Translations under genes and position numbers: made by a program | Source of the DNA: Acinetobacter sp. ANC 3929 | Lineage (GTDB): Bacteria; Pseudomonadota; Gammaproteobacteria; Pseudomonadales; Moraxellaceae | Length of the DNA: 64,000 bases | Direction: 5' to 3' | Assembly: GCF_000369405.1 (NCBI RefSeq) | Contig: NZ_KB849999.1 | Coordinates: 1 to 64,000, forward strand | Notes under the pieces: generated by a model | The model's database searches: none | Seen by the model: the letters and a program-made list of their open reading frames with translations, nothing else | What the model was told of the DNA's origin: nothing | Shown here: positions 8,046-16,242 of the stretch, piece by piece | Layout of the letters: the number at the start of each line of letters is the position of its first letter | How positions within the stretch are numbered: the first letter of the stretch is position 1

Positions 8046-8927
8046 ATGGGTTATCAATCAATTTTCAGGGCAGATGCATTTGCTGACAAAGTCATTATCG
8101 TGACAGGTGGTGGCTCTGGTATTGGCCGTTGTACGGCACATGAATTGGCATCCTTAGGTGCGCAAGTCGTGATTACAGGGCGAAAAGTTGAAAAACTGGA
8201 AAAGGTTAGCCAAGAAATTCTGGAGGATGGGGGCAAAGTCCATTTTATTGTCTGTGACAATCGTGATGAAGAACAAGTTAAAAACATGATTGCTGAAGTG
8301 CTGGAAAAATTCGGCAAACTCGATGGTTTAGTGAATAACGCAGGTGGGCAATTTCCTTCTGCACTTGAGAATATTTCTGCCAATGGTTTTGATGCTGTGG
8401 TCCGTAATAACTTGCATTCAACCTTCTACTTGATGCGCGAAGCTTATAATCAATGGATGGCAAAGTATGGCGGCAGTATTGTTAATATGACTGCCGATAT
8501 GTGGGGTGGTATGCCGGGTATGGGGCATTCAGGCGCAGCACGTTCAGGTGTAGATAACCTCACTAAAACTGCTTCGGTTGAATGGGGCAAATCAGGTGTG
8601 CGTGTTAACGCGGTTGCACCAGGTTGGATTATTTCTTCGGGAATGGACAACTATAGTGGTGATTTTGCCAAAGTGATTATTCCGAGTTTAGCGAGTAATG
8701 TTCCATTAAAGCGTATGGGCACCGAGTCGGAAATCTCTTCCGCGATTTGTTATTTACTTTCCGATGCCGCTGCTTTTGTGTCAGGAGTGACACTGCGCAT
8801 TGATGGGGCTGCTTCACAAGGTACACGTATGTATCCATTGGCAGATGCAACCAACAATGAAGCCTTTAATGGTTTCCATCGTGCGTTTATTCCTGACATT
8901 TTCAAAAATATCGCTGATGGAGAATAA
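8046..8927 (+). CDS. atuB: short-chain dehydrogenase/reductase AtuB
   Basis: This is an SDR with the nucleotide-binding TGGGSGIGR motif (about residues 21-29) and the NNAGG motif near residue 98. The usual catalytic YxxxK is replaced by an HSGAARSGVDNLTK segment. That form is seen in enoyl-CoA and 2,4-dienoyl-CoA reductases of the PECR type, which suggests an acyl-CoA or related terpenoid substrate. In the atu pathway AtuB is thought to act early, on citronellol/citronellal or a related redox step; this remains inferred. It lies 14 bp after atuA and 2 bp before atuC. Confidence 0.9.
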   Translation: MGYQSIFRADAFADKVIIVTGGGSGIGRCTAHELASLGAQVVITGRKVEKLEKVSQEILEDGGKVHFIVCDNRDEEQVKNMIAEVLEKFGKLDGLVNNAGGQFPSALENISANGFDAVVRNNLHSTFYLMREAYNQWMAKYGGSIVNMTADMWGGMPGMGHSGAARSGVDNLTKTASVEWGKSGVRVNAVAPGWIISSGMDNYSGDFAKVIIPSLASNVPLKRMGTESEISSAICYLLSDAAAFVSGVTLRIDGAASQGTRMYPLADATNNEAFNGFHRAFIPDIFKNIADGE

Positions 8928-8929
8928 AG

Positions 8930-10543
8930 ATGAGTATTCTCCAATCTGAGATTGCAGTGGGTGGTGAGCAATATGAGCAGAATAGAGCGGCTTTATTAAC
9001 GCAGTTGGCTGAAGTTCGTGCCGTGCAACAAAAAAGCATTGATAAATCTTATGCGGCAAAACCCAAGTTTGATAAGAAAGGCAAAATCTTGCCCCATGAG
9101 CGTATTCGCTTACTATTAGATGCGGATTCACCTTTTGTCGAGCTGTGTGGTCTAGTGGGCTACAATATGCATGATGATAAAGATGGCTCCGAGGCAGGTG
9201 GTGGGGTGATCGCAGGGATTGGTTTTGTCAGTGGTGTACGTGCGCTGGTCTCTGCCAGTAACAGTGCGATCAAAGGTGGCACTATGTCACCGATGGGGGT
9301 ACATAAAACCCTCCGCCTGCAAAAGATCGCATTAGAGCAAAAGCTGCCAATGGTGACCTTGACTGAAAGTGGCGGGGCTAACCTGAACTATGCGGCTGAA
9401 GTGTTTACCTATGGCGGTATGACCTTTGCCAATCAGGCACGATTGTCTGCTGCGGGGATTCCACAAGTCGCGGTGGTACATGGTAATGCAACCGCTGGAG
9501 GTGCTTATCAACCGGGTTTGTCTGATTATGTGATTGCAGTACGCAAACAGACTGAAATGCTATTGGCAGGGCCACCATTGTTATTGGCGGCAACAGGTGA
9601 GGTTGCAACGGCAGAAGAGCTGGGTGGTGCGGAAATGCATACTCAAGTTTCAGGTGTAGCTGAATATCTTGCTGAAAATGATGCCGATGGTATTCGTTTG
9701 GCACGTGAGATTTTTGAGCATCTGAACTGGAAAGAACAAACTGCGCAATCGAATCAGAATTATAAAGAACCGCGTTATTCTCCCGAAGAGTTGTTAGGTA
9801 TTATTCCGCAAGATCCAAAGCAACCTTTTGATATGAAAGAAATCATTGCACGGATCATTGATGATTCAGACTTTCTGGAATTTAAACAGGAATATGATGC
9901 TTTAACGGTCTGTGGCTGGGCAAAGGTGGGGGGGCTGCATATCGGCGTCATTACCAATAATGGCCCGATCACGCCGCAGGGGGCAGCCAAAGCAGCGCAA
10001 TTTATTCATCTGTGTGAACAGACCCAACGTCCACTCTTATTCTTGCACAACACCACCGGTTTTATGGTCGGAACCGATGCAGAACAGAACGGCATTATTA
10101 AGCATGGTTCTAAACTGATTCAGGCAGTTGCGAATGCGACGGTACCAAAAATCTCAATCGTGGTTGCGGGTTCCTATGGGGCAGGCAACTATGCGATGTG
10201 TGGACGCAGTTTGTCTCCGCAATTTATCTTTGCATGGCCAAATTCGCATGTGGCAGTGATGGGCGCAGCGCAAGCAGGCAAGGTATTGCGTATCGTGGCT
10301 GAAGGTAAACAAAAAGTATCAGGAATGGAACCGAATCCGCAGATGCTGGATTTCTTAGAACAAAGTACAGCAATCAAACTGGAACAGCAGTCGACCGCTT
10401 TATTCAATACCGCAATGCTCCATGACGATGGGATTATCGATCCGAGAGATACCCGAAAAGTACTGATTTTCTTATTACAAACCATTTTTGAAGCACAACA
10501 ACGTGAGTTAAATCCAACACGATTTGGTGTGTCGAGATTTTAA
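8930..10543 (+). CDS. atuC: geranyl-CoA carboxylase, beta (carboxyltransferase) subunit
   Basis: A 537-residue acyl-CoA carboxyltransferase with both crotonase-like halves. The N-terminal half has LPHERIRLLLD and the TLTESGGANL and GNATAGGAYQPGLSDY segments. The C-terminal half has PITPQGAAKAAQFI, TGFMVGTDAEQNGIIKHG, GSYGAGNYAMCGR and FAWPNSHVAVMG. With the biotin subunit AtuF it carboxylates the gamma-methyl of cis-geranyl-CoA, the key step that allows the branched chain to be degraded. The close paralogue would be methylcrotonyl-CoA carboxylase, but the atuD/E/F neighbours favour the geranyl enzyme. Confidence 0.93.
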   Translation: MSILQSEIAVGGEQYEQNRAALLTQLAEVRAVQQKSIDKSYAAKPKFDKKGKILPHERIRLLLDADSPFVELCGLVGYNMHDDKDGSEAGGGVIAGIGFVSGVRALVSASNSAIKGGTMSPMGVHKTLRLQKIALEQKLPMVTLTESGGANLNYAAEVFTYGGMTFANQARLSAAGIPQVAVVHGNATAGGAYQPGLSDYVIAVRKQTEMLLAGPPLLLAATGEVATAEELGGAEMHTQVSGVAEYLAENDADGIRLAREIFEHLNWKEQTAQSNQNYKEPRYSPEELLGIIPQDPKQPFDMKEIIARIIDDSDFLEFKQEYDALTVCGWAKVGGLHIGVITNNGPITPQGAAKAAQFIHLCEQTQRPLLFLHNTTGFMVGTDAEQNGIIKHGSKLIQAVANATVPKISIVVAGSYGAGNYAMCGRSLSPQFIFAWPNSHVAVMGAAQAGKVLRIVAEGKQKVSGMEPNPQMLDFLEQSTAIKLEQQSTALFNTAMLHDDGIIDPRDTRKVLIFLLQTIFEAQQRELNPTRFGVSRF

Positions 10544-10615
10544 GAAATCTCCCCTGAGGAACATCGTTCCGTAAGCCTTTTTGAAAAGGGAGGTTGGGAG
10601 GGATTTACGAGATTA
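10543..10615. repeat. Palindromic intergenic repeat between atuC and atuD
   Basis: The gap holds AATCTCCCCT...GGAACATCGTTCC...CCTTTTTGAAAAGGGAGG...GGGAGGGATTT. It can fold through GGAAC/GTTCC-type and CTTTTTGAAAAGG stems. The CCCTCCC / GGGAGGG style is familiar from repeated intergenic elements of Acinetobacter. Copy number cannot be judged from this window. Confidence 0.55.
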
Positions 10616-10634
10616 AATTTAAGGAACAAAAACA

Positions 10635-11795
10635 ATGAAATTTACCGCAGAACATGATGCTTTACGCCGCACCACACGCCAGTTTGTGGAAAATGAATTG
10701 AATCCCTTTATTCCAAAATGGGAAGAAGCGGGACGCTTTCCGATTCATGACGTATTTAAGAAAATGGGGGATTTAGGTTTATTGGGGATTTGCAAGCCAG
10801 AGGAAAATGGTGGTTTAGGGCTCGACTATTCTTATAACCTTGTGGTTGCAGAGGAACTCGGACGTGCTGCTTGTGGTGGTGTCCCCCTCGCGATTGGCGT
10901 ACAAACTGATATGGCAACGCCAGCATTGGCACGCTTTGGTAGCAGAGAGTTGCGAGATGAATTTTTAGACCCTGCCATTCGTGGTGAATATGTCGCATCG
11001 ATTGCTGTATCTGAAGTGCATGCGGGTTCTGATGTGGCAGCCATTAAAACGACTGCAAAAAAAGATGGCGATGACTATGTAATTAACGGCAGCAAGATGT
11101 GGATCACCAACTCACTACAAGCAGATTTCTTCTGTTTACTTGCCAATACCTCTGATGACAAGCCACATGTCAACAAATCCATGATTATTGTCCCAGCTAA
11201 GACCCCAGGGATTAGTTTCTCTGAACCCTTAAATAAACTGGGCATGCGTTCAACCACCACGGCACAGGTTTATTTCGACAATGTTCGTGTACCGCAACGC
11301 AACCTTGTTGGTGCTGAAGGCATGGGCTTTATGATGCAAATGATGCAGTTCCAAGAAGAGCGAATGTGGGCCTGTGCCAATGCAGTGGGCGGGATGGAAA
11401 AAGTCATTCAGCAAACTATTGATTATGCCAAAGAGCGCACTACTTTTGGTCAGCCCTTAATTCATAACCAATATGTACATTTCCGTTTTGCTGAGTTGAT
11501 GACCGAAGTGGAAGCATTACGGGCATTAACTTATCAAGCCTGTGAACAGCATATCGCAGGTGAGAATGTCACCATGATGGCCTCAATGGCGAAGCTGAAA
11601 GCCGGGCGCTTGAGCCGTGAAGTGGCAGATAGCTGTCTGCAATATTGGGGTGGCAATGGCTTTATGTGGGATAACCCTGCTTCGCAACTGTTCCGTGATG
11701 GGCGTCTAGGTTCAATTGGCGGTGGTGCAGATGAAATCATGTTGGGGATTATCTGTAAGCTCATGGATATTCTGCCTAAAAAGCAGAAAAACTAG
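10635..11795 (+). CDS. atuD: citronellyl-CoA dehydrogenase
   Basis: An acyl-CoA dehydrogenase of 386 residues with GLLGICKPEENGGLGLDYS near the N-terminus, SIAVSEVHAGSDVAAIKT in the middle domain, YAKERTTFGQPLIHNQ, and the closing YWGGNGFMWDNPAS...GGGADEIML, where Glu is the likely base. AtuD oxidises citronellyl-CoA to geranyl-CoA using FAD and ETF. It sits inside the atu operon, 91 bp after atuC and 11 bp before atuE. It is clearly different in sequence from the dehydrogenase at 2211, so the cluster has two such enzymes. Confidence 0.92.
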   Translation: MKFTAEHDALRRTTRQFVENELNPFIPKWEEAGRFPIHDVFKKMGDLGLLGICKPEENGGLGLDYSYNLVVAEELGRAACGGVPLAIGVQTDMATPALARFGSRELRDEFLDPAIRGEYVASIAVSEVHAGSDVAAIKTTAKKDGDDYVINGSKMWITNSLQADFFCLLANTSDDKPHVNKSMIIVPAKTPGISFSEPLNKLGMRSTTTAQVYFDNVRVPQRNLVGAEGMGFMMQMMQFQEERMWACANAVGGMEKVIQQTIDYAKERTTFGQPLIHNQYVHFRFAELMTEVEALRALTYQACEQHIAGENVTMMASMAKLKAGRLSREVADSCLQYWGGNGFMWDNPASQLFRDGRLGSIGGGADEIMLGIICKLMDILPKKQKN

Positions 11796-11806
11796 GAGAC
11801 GAAAAG

Positions 11807-12640
11807 ATGGTGCTTTCAACTTCTCTTGCAGACTTGAATATTGATGACAGCATTGAACTCGAGCAACAGGGTAGCATTTTGACTCTATGGCTGAATCGTC
11901 CTGAAAGCCGTAATGCCATGAGCTTGAATATGGTCACTGCCATTCAACAGGTGTTTAGCCAGATTGCCGATGATTCATCAATTCGCGCTGTCATTCTCAG
12001 AGGTAAGGGTGGGCATTTCTGCGCGGGCGGTGACATTAAAGATATGGCGAGCTTACGTGTTGAAGCTGCGAATACAGGCAGTTTGCAACCTTATGTCGAT
12101 TTTAACCGTCGTTTTGGTGCCATGATTGAACAGGTTGATCAAGCACCGCAAACCGTTGTGGTGGTTTTGGAAGGTGCAGTACTCGGTGGTGGTTTTGGTC
12201 TGGCCTGTGTTTCAGATATTGCCATCAGCCGTGATACCGCTCAGTTTGGTCTGCCAGAAACAGGTTTGGGCATCTTACCTGCGCAAATTGCACCTTTCGT
12301 GGTAAAGCGTATCGGCCTGACTCAAGCGCGCCGTTTGGCTTTATTAGGTCTACGTTTTGATGGTCATGCTGCTTTGAGTTTAGGTGTGATTCATCAGTTG
12401 GCGCAGAATGACGCTGAAATAGATCTACAGCTTGCTGAGACGATTCAACAGATTAAACGTGCTGCACCTTTGGCTTCTCGTGTCACCAAAGCCTTATTAC
12501 ATCGAACGCTCAATGAACCTTTAAACTCTTTGTTGGATGATGCCGCACAACAATTTGCACAAGCAGTCGGTGGTGCAGAAGGGCAAGAAGGAACGATGGC
12601 TTTTATTCAAAAACGTTTGCCAAACTGGACTGAATTGTAA
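11807..12640 (+). CDS. atuE: isohexenylglutaconyl-CoA hydratase
   Basis: A crotonase-fold enzyme of about 277 residues. It has the LWLNRPESRNAMSLNM start, an oxyanion-hole segment LRGKGGHFCAGGDIKDM (about residues 63-79), and the second oxyanion segment VLEGAVLGGGFGLA. The FGLPETGLGILPA segment places the acidic residue used to activate water. AtuE hydrates isohexenylglutaconyl-CoA, the product of geranyl-CoA carboxylase. The fold is shared by many hydratases; the substrate comes from operon context. Confidence 0.9.
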   Translation: MVLSTSLADLNIDDSIELEQQGSILTLWLNRPESRNAMSLNMVTAIQQVFSQIADDSSIRAVILRGKGGHFCAGGDIKDMASLRVEAANTGSLQPYVDFNRRFGAMIEQVDQAPQTVVVVLEGAVLGGGFGLACVSDIAISRDTAQFGLPETGLGILPAQIAPFVVKRIGLTQARRLALLGLRFDGHAALSLGVIHQLAQNDAEIDLQLAETIQQIKRAAPLASRVTKALLHRTLNEPLNSLLDDAAQQFAQAVGGAEGQEGTMAFIQKRLPNWTEL

Positions 12641-12712
12641 AAGAGCAAAGTATGGCTTTGCATACTGTATTGGTCAAAACCATATGAATACGGTGCTTTG
12701 AGGGATTAAATA

Positions 12713-14671
12713 ATGAAATTTTCAAAAGTGTTAGTGGCAAACCGTGGTGAAATCGCCGTTCGTGTCATGCAAACGGCTAAAGCAATGGGTTATCAAACGG
12801 TTGCCGTGTATTCAGATGCCGATAGCAATGCACGCTATGTCCAGTTGGCAGATGAGGCGGTTTATATCGGTCTATCTAAAGTTTCAGAATCCTATTTATC
12901 GATTGCCAATATTATTGAAGCCTGCCAAAAGACAGGTGCGGATGCGGTGCATCCCGGTTATGGTTTCTTGTCTGAAAATACTGACTTTGCTCAGGCTTGT
13001 CTTGATCATGGCATTACCTTTATTGGGCCAACAGCTGCTGCCATCGAATTAATGGGCAGCAAGCGCCTGTCTAAAATTGCCATGATTCAAGCTGGAGTAC
13101 CTTGTGTGCCCGGTTATGAAGGAGATCAGCAAGATATTGATTATCTAGCTGAACAAGCTGAGTCTATTGGTTATCCTTTGATGGTTAAGGCATCGGCTGG
13201 CGGCGGTGGACGCGGCATGCGTTTGGTTCATCAGGCTTCAGATGTGCTAGATGCCTTAAAAACAGCACGTTCAGAGGCAGAAAATGCCTTTGGTTCAGGT
13301 GAGCTGATTTTAGAGAAAGCCGTGATTGCCCCACGTCATGTCGAGATTCAGGTCTTTGGTGATACACATGGCAATTATGTGTATTTGTTTGAACGTGATT
13401 GTTCAATTCAGCGTCGTCATCAAAAGGTGGTCGAAGAAGCCCCTTGTCCTGTGATGACGCCTGAACTTCGTCAGAAAATGGGCGAGGCAGCCGTTGCAGC
13501 AGCACGGGCTTGTGATTATATCGGGGCAGGTACAGTGGAGTTTTTGCTGGATCAATCGGGTGAATTTTATTTTCTGGAAATGAATACCCGCTTGCAAGTC
13601 GAGCATCCTGTCACGGAAATGATTACAGGGCTAGATTTAGTAGAGTGGCAGCTTCGTGTTGCCAATGGTGAAACTTTAGCTTTGCAGCAACATGAATTGA
13701 AACTAAATGGTCATGCGATTGAAGTCCGTCTTTATGCCGAAGATCCGCGGCAGGATTTCTTGCCACAAACAGGTAAAGTGCTTCGTTGGCAACCCGCTGG
13801 TGCTGATGGTATGTTGCAGAATGTCCGTATTGATCACGGCATGTTAGAACAAGGTGAAATTAGTCCGTTCTATGATCCGATGGTGGCCAAGGTCATTGCT
13901 TATGGCAAGACCCGTCAGGATGCGATTCGGCTGCTCGCTCGCGCCGTTGATGATTGTGTCTTATTGGGTGTGAATAGTAATAAACAATTCTTGAGCAATT
14001 TATTACGACATCCGATTATTGTTGCTGGGGATACCAATACGGCCTTTATTCAGCAGCATTTTCAGGATGATATTAGCCTACATCAACAAACCTTAAAGAT
14101 TGAAACGCTTGCGGTGGCAGCAGCATTATTCACTCAACAAAATCAGCAGCGCGTTGCTTGGCAAACGGGTGTTGGCATGCCATTTCCACTGAAACTGAAA
14201 TATGCAGACCAACAGTTATTGTTACATGTACAAAATGATCAACAGCAGGTTAAAGTTGAGTTATGCGACCAACAGGCAACGATCAAGATTGTGAATATTA
14301 GCGATGTGGATATCATTTATAGTTGTGAAGGTGTTCGTCGTAAGCTCGCGTATGTGATTGATCAAGATCAGCTGTATTTAGATGCAGACAATGGCAATGT
14401 AGTGATTGAAAATATGACTTATGCAGCTCCAGAAGTCGCAGAAGTTGTAGGGGACGGAAAAATTCGTGCGCCGATGGATGGAGCTATTGTGAACCTATTG
14501 GTCAATGTTGGTGATCAGGTGGTGAAAGGACAAACATTGTTAGTTCTCGAAGCCATGAAAATTCAGCAACAGATCAAATCCGATGTCGATGGTGTGGTCG
14601 AGGAACTGATCGGTCAGGTTGGGCAGCAGGTGAAAAAACGCCAATTGCTGTTAAATCTAAATATGGCATAG
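12713..14671 (+). CDS. atuF: geranyl-CoA carboxylase, alpha (biotin carboxylase and carrier) subunit
   Basis: The 652-residue protein begins with the biotin carboxylase domain (KVLVANRGEIAVRV, HPGYGFLSEN, the glycine-rich ATP loop ASAGGGGRGM, and EMNTRLQVEHPVTE). It then has a linker of about 150 residues and a C-terminal biotinyl domain with VLEAMKIQ; the biotinylated lysine is K616. With AtuC it forms the geranyl-CoA carboxylase. It is the last gene of the operon. The 72 bp before it contain an imperfect GTATTGGT...ACCATATGAATAC hairpin that might tune its expression. Confidence 0.93.
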   Translation: MKFSKVLVANRGEIAVRVMQTAKAMGYQTVAVYSDADSNARYVQLADEAVYIGLSKVSESYLSIANIIEACQKTGADAVHPGYGFLSENTDFAQACLDHGITFIGPTAAAIELMGSKRLSKIAMIQAGVPCVPGYEGDQQDIDYLAEQAESIGYPLMVKASAGGGGRGMRLVHQASDVLDALKTARSEAENAFGSGELILEKAVIAPRHVEIQVFGDTHGNYVYLFERDCSIQRRHQKVVEEAPCPVMTPELRQKMGEAAVAAARACDYIGAGTVEFLLDQSGEFYFLEMNTRLQVEHPVTEMITGLDLVEWQLRVANGETLALQQHELKLNGHAIEVRLYAEDPRQDFLPQTGKVLRWQPAGADGMLQNVRIDHGMLEQGEISPFYDPMVAKVIAYGKTRQDAIRLLARAVDDCVLLGVNSNKQFLSNLLRHPIIVAGDTNTAFIQQHFQDDISLHQQTLKIETLAVAAALFTQQNQQRVAWQTGVGMPFPLKLKYADQQLLLHVQNDQQQVKVELCDQQATIKIVNISDVDIIYSCEGVRRKLAYVIDQDQLYLDADNGNVVIENMTYAAPEVAEVVGDGKIRAPMDGAIVNLLVNVGDQVVKGQTLLVLEAMKIQQQIKSDVDGVVEELIGQVGQQVKKRQLLLNLNMA

Positions 14672-14687
14672 TTGCCTATGGTAGCAA

Positions 14688-14720
14688 CTAAAAAGCGAGG
14701 TTTTATGCCTCGCTTTTTAG
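14688..14720. terminator. Bidirectional terminator ending the atu operon
   Basis: CTAAAAAGCGAGG (14688-14700) and CCTCGCTTTTTAG (14708-14720) are a perfect 13-bp inverted repeat. The right arm also encodes the last codons of the convergent gene at 14703. Confidence 0.92.
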
Positions 14721-15191
14721 TAAGCTCAATACAGCTTCTAAGGAATGTTGATGGTTCCCTTGTAATTCCTGCGTTGCAAATTCAGCTAAGGCTTGTTCAT
14801 GCGCTAACAAATAGTGGAGAAAGTCTTGTGTGTTGGCATCTGCGTGTTGCTGCATCCGCTCAAAAGTTGCCATAAAAGGTTGTGTGCCTTGCTTCAGTAA
14901 ATGCATGGCCAGTTTCCAAGGCAGTTTGGCCATGGCAATCCCTGATGCTTTAGCTTGCAACTTAATGTGTGGTCGAATTGAAGCAGTGTGACCATGTTGC
15001 AGTAAGAAGCGTTGTAATTTCTGTAAGGTCTGAGTTTCCAGTTTGGCTAAGGTTTGCCATTTTTGCTGCTGTTCGATTGAACGTGCATGTTTAGCAGCAT
15101 TGAGAAAAATCAGTTCACCGAGTATTTCTGATCCGAGTGCAGTATTCAGATCTTGTTGATATTGTGGGTAATGCATTCCTTTGATTTCCAT
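14703..15191 (-). CDS. hypothetical protein, ferritin-like helical candidate
   Basis: I do not recognise a named family. The 162-residue protein is almost wholly helical. EILGELIFLNAAKHARSIEQQQKWQTLAKLETQT places Glu and His residues in an ExxE/ExxxH-like pattern, and a second helix near the end has HEQALAEFATQEL. This spacing recalls ferritin-like or rubrerythrin-like di-iron helices, but the pattern is not decisive. There is no signal peptide. It stands alone between the atu operon and the sphingomyelinase pair, and its stop lies inside the shared terminator. Confidence 0.7.
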   Translation of the reverse strand: MEIKGMHYPQYQQDLNTALGSEILGELIFLNAAKHARSIEQQQKWQTLAKLETQTLQKLQRFLLQHGHTASIRPHIKLQAKASGIAMAKLPWKLAMHLLKQGTQPFMATFERMQQHADANTQDFLHYLLAHEQALAEFATQELQGNHQHSLEAVLSLLKSEA

Positions 15192-15302
15192 GAATAAGAG
15201 TCGATTGAACTGTAGTAAGTTGACTCATTATAAATAGCATAAAAACTGTGCAAGACAAGTACTTAACCATCTATGTCGGTTATATAGATGGTTGAAGCGA
15301 AA

Positions 15303-16229
15303 TCAAGGAAACATTTTTAAGCGCAAATTCTCTAAACGGCTTTGATACTGCTTTTGCCATTCTGTGTCTGAGAGTTGTGCTTTTAATGGTTCCATCTCTT
15401 TTTGCAGCTGCTGCAAGGCTTGTTGGTATTGATCGACTTGCTGCTGTTGCAGAGCTTCACGTCGTTCTCTTTGCTGAACCTCTTGGCGTTCCTGTTCTGT
15501 CAAATATTGCTGTTGCAATTTCTGCTTGATCCGTTCAATTTCAGCAGGATTTTGTTGGCCTTGTTTAATCAGATTCAATGCTTGTTCATATTGCCCGATC
15601 TTGTTTTCTTGTTGAGTTGTATCAGGATACTGTTTTTGTAGCTCTTCAAAGGCTTTTAAACGTTGTTCAGCACTAAGTTTTTGATTCTGAGCCAAATCAT
15701 TGTAGGCAAAACGATAATCCGCATACTGGCGTTCTTGCCCAAAACCAAGCATTGTCTCTGCTTGTCCCAAAGTCTGCTCTCTCAGTTTCCACAAAGCATC
15801 AAAGCGTTCTTTTGGCGATAAAGCGGTTGATAGCACTGTACTTTGCATACGTTGTTCATACTCAGGCAAACGTTTGAGTAGATTCGCGACCAGTTGTGCA
15901 AATTTCTGATCCGGATAATTGGCCAAGGCTTTTGCCAAAGCAGAATTACAGTCAGAGACAGGGCAGTTGGCCTTAAAGTCATTGAGAAACTCAGTGATAT
16001 TGCCAGGTTGTTGTTGTAACTTTTTGAGTTGTTTCAACAGCGAGTCCTGAAAAATTTCATCCTTGTTTTTATGGGGCATGTTGTCATCACTCATCTGTAT
16101 CGATGCATTCGGAGATACTGTGGATCTGGTGTGCTGGATTGCAGCGGAAGAGGCGGTGCTCTTCCAGACTACAATCGCAACCAAGACCACGACAACAATA
16201 ACAATTGTCAGCAATAGTCTTTTATTCAT
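15303..16229 (-). CDS. membrane-anchored lipase-foldase-like (LifO-type) protein
   Basis: The N-terminus has a single membrane segment (RLLLTIVIVVVVLVAIVVW). The part from about residue 125 on follows the lipase chaperone pattern: ERFDALWKLREQTLG, then an EAM/LFG-like TMLGFGQERQYADY segment, LSAEQRLKAFEELQKQYP, and a long Gln-rich helical arm. LifO proteins are steric foldases held in the inner membrane that fold secreted lipases in the periplasm. The first mini-domain motif (RxxFDYxLSxxGE) is not visible, so this is a divergent member. The neighbour is a secreted sphingomyelinase 13 bp upstream, not a lipase, so that enzyme may be the client. Confidence 0.62.
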   Translation of the reverse strand: MNKRLLLTIVIVVVVLVAIVVWKSTASSAAIQHTRSTVSPNASIQMSDDNMPHKNKDEIFQDSLLKQLKKLQQQPGNITEFLNDFKANCPVSDCNSALAKALANYPDQKFAQLVANLLKRLPEYEQRMQSTVLSTALSPKERFDALWKLREQTLGQAETMLGFGQERQYADYRFAYNDLAQNQKLSAEQRLKAFEELQKQYPDTTQQENKIGQYEQALNLIKQGQQNPAEIERIKQKLQQQYLTEQERQEVQQRERREALQQQQVDQYQQALQQLQKEMEPLKAQLSDTEWQKQYQSRLENLRLKMFP

Positions 16230-16242
16230 ACCGCCTTCCGTT

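Noticed and set aside
12744..13606. Open frames within atuF on both strands
   Set aside because: They are shadows of a long conserved gene; none shows independent family motifs.
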